A DNA stretch of 54,969 bases. Origin: Nemertoderma westbladi. Lineage: Eukaryota; Xenacoelomorpha; Nemertodermatida; Nemertodermatidae. This document shows, piece by piece, positions 14,201 to 21,573 of this stretch. The notes under the pieces are model-generated. The model made no database searches. It had not been told where the DNA came from and saw only the letters and a list, made by a program, of their open reading frames with translations. The translations under genes and the position numbers were made by a program. Location of the stretch: contig JAUCBJ010006321.1 in the NCBI GenBank assembly GCA_032718475.1, positions 1-54,969 on the forward strand, given 5' to 3'. How positions within the stretch are numbered: position 1 is the first letter of the stretch; each line of letters starts with the position of its first letter.

Positions 14201-15937
14201 TTGGTTAAAAACGCCCGCCTCTGTAACCTGCTCCTTTCACTGTATTGCTAAAGAAAAGATTTATTGTTTTGGCTAAAATAATCCCGCCTCTGTAACCTGC
14301 TCCGTTTCCTGCATGACTAAAGAAAATGTTTATTGTTTTGGTTAGTAAAGCTCGCCTTTGTAATTGTAACAAAAGCTATCCTCTGTGACAGTAGGCCTTA
14401 TACAGTATATAACCAATACGTATACAAACCGAAATCTCGCATTTCTCGAGACTGTGACTGATTTAGTACAAGGTAGCGTAGCCTTCTGTTTAATTTGAGT
14501 TATTTGTTTTAACTCTTGTCTTATGTGGGGCGTGCCAAGAAGTTTGCAGATCCTGTGCGAACTGACACTGCTAGTGGGGTGGCCGGGGATCCAACTTGTC
14601 GGATTTAAAGCTGTCGAATTGAAAATTTACGGCATCAATAAGAGCTAAAGTTTCTTTTCAACAGTGCGAAATGTCTGAATTCCTTTTCTATGGAATAATA
14701 CTTTCCGATTACTCATACATTCTTTGGTTATAGATGCTCCCTCCAAGCCACGGCCCCTAGACTTTACAGTAGTAATCCTACTGTATACATAGACGAGGCC
14801 CTGCAAAGCAACGCTGCAAGTTTGTAAAGCTGATACGTTAAAAGTCTGCCTGCATTTCGTACTGTAGATATTGGTAGCCTTCCACTACTGTGAATTTGAG
14901 TTTTTCTCGTGACTTAGCAAGTAACTTACAGTAGAATGTCAGTATTCTATTAGGTCGGGTTAAGAGTCAGGATAGTTAATTCGAAGAATAGATTCAAGCA
15001 CAAGTGGCAGAAAATCTGCGCAAAAGGACATCTGCAGCAGATTTGAAGGTAAAATCTAATGTTCATAACATATGTAGGTTCTTTTGGGTTCTATCGGGTT
15101 CTTTTGGGTGCTTTTGGGATATTTTGAGTGGGTGCTGGGTTCTTTTGAGTTCTATTGGGTTATTTTGGGTTCTTTCTGGTTTTTTGGGTTCTTTCGGGAG
15201 TTTAGTAGGACCCGTTAAAACTCTTTGCGTACCAACACTTAAAAAGATCCCTTTTCATTGTAAATAATTCGGCACCATGGTCATTAAGGCGGCAGTGTGG
15301 CGCACATGGGCTTCATAGGTAAAACTTTCCGATATGGTTAAAGGCGGTAGGATAATGGATCGTGGGTAGGATAATAGTAATATGTTTATCCTCTTTATAT
15401 AAAAATCTCTGGTGCGATAAGAAAATAAACCTTGGTCCGATCGAATATATTTTTCTTGGTCCTTGGGAAGAACAACAAGTTATGTAAACTAACTTTGGTG
15501 GTACACAAAGGGTTAAGCAGGCTAAGCTTGATATATTGGTAATCTAAGTGCTATGAAATACAAGATAGTTTTCTACTTTATTCGATCTTATAAAAACCAA
15601 TACAGCGATAATGTTCAACGCTCAGCTCATTAATTCATACATTAATCGTGACATGGAATTACTGTAAGAATCAATTACGTTATGTTGAGAAAAGTGCGGA
15701 TTACAATAAATATACAGTTTCTTACCTTGCATATCTCTTTTCTCGAAGTGTGCTTGAGGTTAAAATCGTTACTATGATCAACATGTTCAATGCAATTCCA
15801 ATTGGACAGAACCATGTATAAGAAGCATCATCAAGCATCTTCATTGGCCCAATGACATGTGGACACCCATACCAACCTTCTGTGTCTGTCTGAGAATCCC
15901 AACAAACTCCTTTACCAACTGTGGAATTGCCTTCCAT
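8044..15937 (-). CDS. Rhodopsin-like (class A) GPCR, spliced, probably a neuropeptide-type receptor; TM7 not found
   Basis: This is a seven-helix receptor gene expected to act at the plasma membrane through G proteins. Exons, in order on the minus strand, are 15937-15726, 12505-12317, 9678-9469, 8685-8535 and about 8230-8044. The first four join in phase (2, 2, 2 then 0), totalling 254 codons. Diagnostic residues are visible: NST sequon near the N-terminus, N1.50 in GIALNML, D2.50 in VLAISDTSLL, C3.25 exactly 24 residues before the D of a DRL motif (SLDRLVAVTNP, in place of DRY), a Cys at the ECL2 position, P5.50 in FIPFTL and P6.50 in LLTPTLL. TM4 lacks the usual Trp. The TM5-TM6 junction is not fully resolved, and the frame meets TAG right after TM6, where GTAGGC could instead be a donor. 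Ligand unknown; an FMRFamide-type receptor is possible. Intron 2 is filled by a minisatellite. Confidence 0.88.
8535..8685 (-). CDS. GPCR exon 4: ECL2 end and TM5
   Basis: The acceptor TATATAG|G completes a Gly codon. The frame has a Cys that may pair with C3.25, then TM5 (ILCRFIPFTLITLSTAVTLF) with P5.50, then the start of a basic ICL3 (GKRYKK). The donor is AAAAG|GTAAAA, phase 0. Confidence 0.85.
8700..9460. other. GPCR intron 3, no other gene seen
   Basis: AT-rich intron between exons 3 and 4 of the receptor gene. I see no conserved coding frame, RNA gene or obvious mobile element in it. Confidence 0.6.
9469..9678 (-). CDS. GPCR exon 3: ICL2, TM4 and ECL2
   Basis: After the acceptor TTTTTAG|G the frame reads LVAVTNPVTHNN, then a hydrophobic TM4 (INISLIVIHIVGFMLGI), then an acidic second extracellular loop. 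The donor is AGTGG|GTTAGT. It is 210 nt, phase 2 in and out. Confidence 0.88.
9690..10350. other. Unique part of GPCR intron 2
   Basis: Moderately GC-rich stretch (9780-10330). Several short frames overlap on the minus strand, none with a recognised domain. The frame at 10020-10301 and the longer repeat frame that begins at 12201 both run through it. They are better read as chance than as genes because they lie inside a well-supported intron. Confidence 0.5.
10351..12215. repeat. 36-bp minisatellite, about 52 copies, in GPCR intron 2
   Basis: The unit includes GGGTAGCAGATAGGAGTAGC and then GCCCACCCCTACCTTC, 36 bp in all. The period is divisible by three, and most unit frames lack stops. So one minus-strand frame stays open for over 600 codons (12-residue repeat, ATPICYPKV core), and a plus-strand frame stays open for 299 codons (SSAHPYLRVADR repeat). 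The variable sites are mainly C/T and G/A transitions (CACC or CATC; CTT or CTC). It lies between exons 2 and 3 of the receptor. Confidence 0.97.
12317..12505 (-). CDS. GPCR exon 2: TM2 and TM3
   Basis: The acceptor TTTTGTTTTCAG|G is followed by TM2 (VLAISDTSLLLCLMS, with the sodium-site Asp) and TM3 with Cys at 3.25. The exon ends in SLDR. The donor AG|GTAGGTAGG lies within a short GTAG repeat. It is 189 nt and joins the next exon in phase 2 to read DRLVAV. Confidence 0.9.
12660..12800 (-). repeat. Degenerate GGGTTCTTTT low-complexity array (minus orientation)
   Basis: Read on the minus strand this is an irregular series of TTGGGTTCTTTTGGG and TTCTATTGGG words. It is the inverted counterpart of the array at 15070-15205 in the same GPCR intron 1. 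Confidence 0.8.
13000..13480. other. GC-richer block in GPCR intron 1, unclassified
   Basis: This block (CGGCCGCC, GGCCCC words) stands out in composition from the AT-rich flanks and looks like an old inserted repeat. The 60-codon frame at 13269-13451 matches nothing I recognise. A retroelement fragment is possible. Confidence 0.4.
13804..13841 (-). repeat. tRNA-like A-box fragment, possible SINE head
   Basis: On the minus strand the sequence GGCGGGGTAGCGCAGTTGG followed by CTGAGCGCCGG resembles the 5' half of a tRNA: acceptor start, D-arm and the A-box TAGCGCAGTTGG. No B-box (GTTCGANTCC) follows within the expected distance, so this is not a tRNA gene. A truncated tRNA-derived SINE fits better. 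Confidence 0.5.
13845..14365. repeat. ~68-bp tandem repeat, about eight copies
   Basis: Each unit carries TTTATTGTTTTGGTTA, then CCGCCTCTGTAACCTGCTCC, then TTTCCCTGTATTGCTAAAGA. Copies start near 13857, 13921, 13987, 14055, 14127, 14196, 14262 and 14330. The array touches the tRNA-like fragment at 13804-13841. A single related copy in the opposite orientation lies near 8375-8420 (GGAGCAGGTTACAGAAACG and CCAAAACAATAAAC). Confidence 0.88.
14366..15069. other. GPCR intron 1, no gene seen
   Basis: Mixed-composition intron sequence. I see no domain-bearing frame, RNA gene or complete repeat. Confidence 0.55.
15070..15205 (+). repeat. Degenerate GGGTTCTTTT low-complexity array (plus orientation)
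   Basis: Irregular repeats of GGGTTCTTTTGGG, TTCTATTGGG and TTTTGGGTT run here. The array is inverted relative to 12660-12800, about 2.4 kb away. The 87-codon frame across it is a by-product of the repeat. Confidence 0.8.
15206..15725. other. Start of GPCR intron 1
   Basis: No gene is seen between the low-complexity array and the exon 1 donor. The sequence is AT-rich, with short unrelated frames. Confidence 0.55.
15726..15937 (-). CDS. GPCR exon 1: N-terminus and TM1
   Basis: The ATG at 15935-15937 sits in a good context (AACATGG). The exon encodes 70 codons plus two bases. It holds an extracellular N-terminus with an NST sequon and two Cys, then TM1 (about residues 41-60) with the GIALNML signature, then a basic loop ending LREKRYA. 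The donor is CAAG|GTAAGA, a near-perfect consensus. The carried AG joins G of exon 2 to give Arg. Confidence 0.9.
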
Positions 15938-16019
15938 GTTCAGGGTTAGATGATGGATAGGGTGGACTGACTACTGACTTAGACTTCGTACCGTAAACTG
16001 GTAGCCATCATTTTGTAAT

Positions 16020-16262
16020 TCATTATTTAATTTCTTTATAATTTCCATTATTTAATTTCCTTATTTTAATTTTATTTTTTTTATTGTTTACTGCAGGCCA
16101 TTTATTCTATTTAATGGTAGGCCTAGCTAATAAACTCGAATTTATTTAAATTAATTAATTAATAATAATAATAATAATATTATATTATTATAATATAATT
16201 AATTAATTTAATTTCTTTATAATTTCCATTATTTAATTTTGTAACAATTCAAATGTAAAATG
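16020..16262. repeat. AT-rich stretch with a duplicated 32-bp segment and (AAT)n
   Basis: TTTAATTTCTTTATAATTTC followed by CATTATTTAATTT occurs at about 16028-16060 and again at about 16208-16240. Between them lies an (AAT)n/(ATTA)n tract. It lies upstream of the GPCR start codon, so it may include promoter or 5'UTR sequence, but I see no clear TATA box or initiator. Confidence 0.7.
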
Positions 16263-16545
16263 TAAATAAACTGGAAAAAACTAATTTGTTTGATGGTAAT
16301 ACCCGTACTGTACTATGTACCGGTACAGTGGCCTACTGTGGCATCCATGCGGCTGGCTTGCTATACCGGTACTCCATACAAAGTGGTTTCATTCCATGTA
16401 AAAGAAAAACCTTGTTTGAAAAATCAATATTCTCAACATAAAAAATACCAAAAATATTTACAATGGAATTCCATATTTCCTTAGGTTGTGATATAAAGTT
16501 GTGATATAAAACGGTAGGCCAATGCCAGGGGTTGCATCGTAATTA

Positions 16546-16786
16546 AGTAAACTAATTACCAATTGAGAAAAGAAGTCAAATAAGGTAAATGTTCGGGGTC
16601 TTACCTGGCAGAAAAAAAAATGCTGATGTTAGTGAACGTTTTCGCCCTCAGACTATATTATGGTAAAAGTTAAATTATTGTAATAATAATTGCATTCCGC
16701 CACCACTTCAAAAATCCCTCTCTATTATATTACGAGGGTTCTTTTACCTTAATTGACTTCTTTTCTCAATTGGTAATTAGTTTACT
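16546..16786. mobile_element. Small MITE-like element with 43-bp terminal inverted repeats
   Basis: The arms 16546-16588 and 16744-16786 are inverted copies with one mismatch over 43 bp. The outer end is AGTAAACTAATTACCAATTG and the inner end TAAGGTAA. The interior is 155 bp and non-coding. The size and structure fit a non-autonomous MITE. No convincing target-site duplication was seen, so its family is unknown. Confidence 0.82.
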
Positions 16787-16789
16787 ATA

Positions 16790-17480
16790 TGTTGTTTATT
16801 ATATTTCCTTAGACAGGGCGATTGTTATAGAAAGTGTTTTCTACTCATTGATTAAGAAGAACAGATTTTACAAATTTGTGTGAATTGTGATTCAATGAAC
16901 GATATAATTTTTATTATTATGAAATTTGTCTTGGGAATTTGAAAATCTGGTACAAACAAACAAATTCAAGAGTTATTTCTCATTTTAATCGAACAGTTTC
17001 TTGTGTTCTGGGTATTGTACGTACAGTTTACCATAGACAAATAATGATGTAGGTACATTATACACTGATACCTACGTTATGAGATCTCAACAGCCAGTAA
17101 GACTTCATGATAATGAATCTTTTCATTAGACATATGGATATGAACGATTATGATAATTCTGACTACATTGATTAACAGTTAATCAAAAGTCACAAGCAGC
17201 GTTTAATACATTATCAAATTAACTATATTATTTTAATTTTATTTATATTATAACACATTAATATAATCATGTCTAGTTTGCTAACCCCTGTTCGATGTTT
17301 ATCTTATGTTTATCTTAAATGACCGATATGTAGGTAAATCAGTTTAACTAGTATAATCAACACGTTTAAACCAATACAAAACTGTAAATAGAAAAGAAAA
17401 AGTAAAGAACCGGTATGGATTAGTGGACAACCACTATGGATTGATTACATTAGTATTGCGGAGGTCCGGCCACTAGAGGC
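16790..17480. other. Intergenic AT-rich DNA
   Basis: I see no coding frame, RNA gene or repeat that I can support in this stretch. Confidence 0.6.
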
Positions 17481-17599
17481 CAGTGGAATTACCAGACACA
17501 ATTGGCCTCACAGGCGTCAGTTATCTCCTGACCGGCTGCCTGTGGCCGGAGAGGTCTGGAGTGGTCCTACTGGACAGAGAGCGGCCAACAATTCTACCC

Positions 17600-17990
17600 C
17601 CGTCACCCCCTGTCCACCCACTCCATCTGTCTCCTACACTCCCTTTTTACCCACTCTATCTACCTCCGACATCCCCTGTCCACCCACTCCATCTAGCACC
17701 GACATCCCCTGTCCACCCACTCTATCTACCTCCGACATCCCCTGTCCACCCACTCCATCTACCTCCGACATCCCCTGTCCACCAACTCCATCTACCTCCG
17801 ATATCCCCTGTCCACTCACTCCAACTACCTCCAACAACCCCTGTTGACCCACCCCACCTACATCCGACATCCGACATCCTACATCCTACACTCTCCACCC
17901 ACTCCATCTACCTCTGACATCCCCTGTCTACCCACTCCATCTATCTCCAACATCCCTTGTTCAATCATTCCATCTACCTCTGACAATCCT
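17600..17990. repeat. 33-bp minisatellite, about ten copies
   Basis: The unit contains CCCCTGTCCACCCACTCCAT then CTACCTCCGACAT. The right-hand copies are diverged. The period is divisible by three, so several frames stay open on both strands (plus strand: a TSDIPCPPT-type repeat). There is no domain outside the repeat, so none of these frames is called as a gene. Confidence 0.9.
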
Positions 17991-18069
17991 GGCCCTTTAC
18001 CATTTCCGGTTAACATATCCCTGTCCATTTTCGTAGTCGAACCCGATAAACACCTCAGCATCCATTGAC

Positions 18070-18350
18070 AACTGAGCCACTGGGGTTGTATCAATCCTTA
18101 ATACCAAATCCAAAAGGAGAAATTAACAACAACAACAACGACAACAACGGAGTGAATACTAGAGGTCTACGCGGTCCTAAAAAAACGGATTAATTAATAA
18201 AAAGTAAATTAAACTCTAGCATAATTGTCAACTTATATAGATAGTTACGAATATACTCACTAATGTCTTCCCATGACCTACAATAAATATCTATACTAGG
18301 TCATGGCTTTCCTACCTTTCGGTTCTAAAAGGTTTGGTCAGCCCGTGATC
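18070..18350. other. Spacer after the minisatellite
   Basis: It contains a short (AAC)n tract at about 18124-18150 and otherwise nothing I recognise. Confidence 0.5.
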
Positions 18351-18545
18351 TTATTCATCTTCCTTGGTATCTTCTTGACTCACATCGTTAACAAACAGTG
18401 TGCTCTCCTCACAGTGATCCATTTTATCACCGACCAGTGCCTCATATCTGTTTTTGACCTCAAGCGATAATTTTTCCTTCGCACAATCACAATAATTATT
18501 TATTAAGGCAGAACAGTGTACATATGCTCTGCTAAGTCTGTGATA
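18351..18545 (-). CDS. Possible orphan terminal coding exon
   Basis: The minus-strand frame is open from an acceptor-like CTCAG at 18546-18550 down to TAA at 18351-18353, 64 residues. It has a gene-like, charged C-terminal composition: a Cys-rich start (NNYCDCAKEK), then SLEVKNRYEALVGDK, then an acidic tail (QEDTKEDE). Upstream exons would lie at higher coordinates, but none was found, and the pyrimidine tract before the acceptor is weak. It could be the last exon of an unseen gene, a retroelement fragment or chance. No family recognised. Confidence 0.25.
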   Translation of the reverse strand, partial: YHRLSRAYVHCSALINNYCDCAKEKLSLEVKNRYEALVGDKMDHCEESTLFVNDVSQEDTKEDE

Positions 18546-18559
18546 CTGAGTTTAGTTTT

Positions 18560-19265
18560 GAACACAACAAGATGATGGAAATGCCGCATTATGAGTCATT
18601 GACAGTCACACACTACTATTTATTATAACTACGGTAGTTAGTTAAATATAAAAGGTAATAAATGTTGCTATTAAAGAAACTTGTAGGATATGATTTGTTA
18701 CTCTGTTAATCCGGGTAGGTACTCTAAAGCTCATCTGTGTTTCAGCTAAAAACAAATTACTATCATTTTCTTATTCAATAACTATGTGATATTAGGTCAA
18801 GTATTGTTGTCAACAAAACACTTATATACCTTAACTAAATGAAACTGAAGTTCAATGATATTGGTGCTATACGGAATACTTCTGCCAAACTCACAATATA
18901 ATAACCAAGTGCGCAAACAATGAATTATTTCAGACATATCGTTTTTATAATATAATAGTTTAAGCAATCCGAATTATTCCAGTCTTATCGTGTTAACAAA
19001 ACCCATGTCTAGATTCATGAATGAATCGGAAGTTTACCTCTAATGACAGTATATGGGATATATGCAGTACAATAATGATATTGTCAACATAGACTTATTT
19101 GAAGATGCCGATAATGTTCAACTACTTACTAATATCGGCAGAAGTATAAATTCAGTTATGGATCATAGTCTGTGTCATTTGTTATAGTAACTTTAAGTTA
19201 AAAAAAATAATATAGTCTACCACTTTATACCTAAAAGTACTTTGTAACAAGTATGTATGTAGTTT
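18560..19265. other. AT-rich DNA, nothing recognised
   Basis: No gene or repeat that I can support. It runs up to the left arm of the foldback element. Confidence 0.55.
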
Positions 19266-19269
19266 TATT

Positions 19270-19848
19270 TCAAAATTGTAACATTACGAAATTATTGTAT
19301 ATATATTATAATTATAAGTGATAGAAACTGCACAAATTAAATTAGTTGCTGTATAAATAGATGTAAAAATGACATAAATTATGTTATAAATAAGTTAGCT
19401 TATATTTATGGTGGCGTTTAGAGCCATGTTATAATAATATAGCTACTGTAGGACCTACTGATGGCCCTACCGGCTATATAGCTATACCCCGCCTACCGGT
19501 AGGTATTGCAGTAGGCCTATCTGGCTGTCAGGCAAATTTCCACCTATTGTTTACAGTTACCTGGTTACACGATTACCTTTTGGTTACAGCACGAAAACAT
19601 TAGGTGGTATTTATTTTTAATTGACTGACAGCCAGTTAGGCCTACTGCATTACCTACGGGTAGCTATTAATAACCGGTTAACCGGTAGCTATAAACTATT
19701 AACATGTCTCCAAACGCCACCATAAATATAAGTTAACTTTTTTATAACTTAATTTATGTCATTTTTATATTTATTTATACAGCAACTAATTTAATTTGTG
19801 CAGTTTCTATAACTTGTAATATATGTACAATCATTTCGTAATGTTATA
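19270..19848. mobile_element. ~580-bp foldback (near-complete palindrome)
   Basis: The left arm (from about 19270) and right arm (to about 19848) are inverted copies over roughly 270 bp each, with point differences and small gaps. Matching landmarks include CATTACGAAAT near 19282, AGAAACTGCACAAATTAAAT near 19323, TTATATTTATGGTGGCGTTT near 19400, and inner TGCAGTAGGCCTA and CTGGCTGTCAG. The unpaired centre is short (about 19555-19600). There is no coding frame. It fits a foldback or MITE-like element and directly abuts the Ty3/gypsy-like remnant. Confidence 0.88.
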
Positions 19849-19869
19849 ATACAATACAAAAACTATTTG

Positions 19870-20440
19870 TCAGGAACTTCGACCAGCTCCTGCTAAAGCA
19901 GAAATAATTCGCTGGGCGTGGCCAGATCTTCCATGGGATGTGGTCCATATTGATTATGCTCCAAACTTTCGGGGATAGGCTCTGATAATTGTAGTTTTTG
20001 TTAAAGCCATTGTAAATGGGTTCAAATTGGTATCACTGCTCACAACTAGACTTGATAGTACGAAAAAAATAGCTATGTTAAAAACATGGTTTACAAGATA
20101 TGGTTACCCAAAAGTTATTGTGAGTAATAATGGTTCGCAATTTAAGTCAGATACTTTTGCTAAATTTATTCGTTCAATTGGAGCAATTCATAAGCCTACA
20201 CCACCTTATTATCCATCAACGAATGGTCTACAGTAGCAGAGAAAACTGTTCAAACAGTGAAACGAACATTAAAGAAGACACCTCCAAGATAAAAAGTCGT
20301 CAGATATTACCAAACTCGTTGACGTTTGCATACAGGCACACCCCACATTTGGTAACACGTGTTTCTTTTTGTTTTTTTTTGGGTTCTACAACTTGTCCTT
20401 CTCTTATCCTTTTCCTTTCCTACTTTCAGGCTTTCATATG
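19870..20440 (+). pseudogene. Decayed Ty3/gypsy-like integrase fragment
   Basis: Frames starting near 19874 resemble the integrase core of a Ty3/gypsy-like LTR retrotransposon. The first catalytic-Asp region (HIDYA), the IVSNNGSQF block and the PYYPSTNG block are all recognisable. It is dead: there is a stop after HIDYAPNFRG, and the second catalytic Asp position reads Asn (SNNG rather than SDNG). There is a further stop near 20235, after which the C-terminal similarity (AYRHTPH) continues in another frame. No gag, protease or reverse transcriptase was found next to it, so the element is fragmentary. Confidence 0.8.
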
Positions 20441-20443
20441 TGG

Positions 20444-20712
20444 GCTTGGCACAGACATGACATATTATTTATCTTACTGGTTGGTGTGTGTTTATTAGGT
20501 TATTGTGTTTACCCTGTCGTCAGCCTATAAATAGGCCCAATATCGTTGTCTTAGTTCAGTTGTCAGATGATATTATCTATTCAGTTGCTAATCAGTTGCC
20601 GTTCGTATTTTAATTCATTTCGCTGTTCGTTTTTATATTTGTTTTTAGTCCATCATTCTGCAACATTCCGACCTACTGTACCACTGTTAATAAAATATAA
20701 TCGAACTACAAT
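20444..20712 (+). mobile_element. LTR-like segment (TATA box and polyadenylation signal)
   Basis: Following the integrase remnant is a stretch with TATAAATA near 20527 and AATAAA near 20689, ending ...CTACA. This spacing would fit the U3-R-U5 layout of a long terminal repeat. No second copy is seen in the window, so it could be the 3' LTR of the broken element, a solo LTR, or coincidence. Confidence 0.4.
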
Positions 20713-21556
20713 GTATAAACTCATGTTTTCAACATTCATCGATGCCACTGAACCCCCGTTACCCAGTCACCCCACTCTACTATCTACCGCAAACAACGTT
20801 CACACTGCGCACAATCCCCGCGGTGCCGCGCCGGCTAGGCGCCTACCGCAAGTTTAATACAATAGTAGTCCAAATCGCAGATAAAGCAATCAAGCTTGGC
20901 CAAAGTATTATTTTATACGATTAATTTTTATGCTAAATGGTAAAAAAGTGATGCACAATCTGTGTAATGAGGACAACCCTTGATGTTCGTAGTGTGATTT
21001 AGTTGATTCTGCTGATCAATAAAGACCGTGCTGTTGCATAGCTGAGAGGAACGCTTGAGCAAAGGCTGCTCGTTGTATGCAGGACATACAATCAGATGGA
21101 ATTTCAGATGAAATAGACTCAACTCATTAGACAGATATGGGCCCAGGTGGAGCAGACTACGCAAAACCCGGCGATAGGACCCATACAGTTCCAACATTTC
21201 TGTGGCATTTTTTTTTTTAATTTTGTATAAAGAAAGATAAAAAGTTGTTAATGAAAATGTATAACATCACAAACTAGACCCTGATGCAGGTATCTAATAA
21301 GATAAGGTATCAATACTGATGTACAGTACACCAATCGTCCCAATCACCAGTACAAGAAAAAGGTTAATTCTTCACTTATATTACTGTATTATACTCAGTT
21401 CAAATTTTTTTCTGCCTATAGTGGACACCATAGAGAGAACATGTAAGCAGATTCAATTCCCTTCACAACCCACCCTAAAATTGGACCAGTGGCATTTTAC
21501 CAATATAGTTGGCGATGCAAGATTACCAATAATTAATCTCGCCTCACAACCAACTC
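20713..21556. other. Possible retroelement debris, no intact gene
   Basis: This stretch follows the LTR-like segment. A 89-codon minus frame at 20928-21197 and a 89-codon plus frame at 21319-21588 lack recognised domains. GCGCCGGCTAGGCGCC near 20830 is a short GC-rich palindrome. Confidence 0.4.
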
Positions 21557-21573
21557 GGGGGGGGGGGGGGGGG
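21557..21573 (+). repeat. Poly-G tract (17 nt)
   Basis: Uninterrupted run of 17 G following CAACTC and followed by CGACACAG. Confidence 0.93.

Noticed and set aside
17483-17917. 144-codon proline-rich frame
   Set aside because: Nearly all of it is the 33-bp minisatellite, and other frames and the opposite strand are also open.
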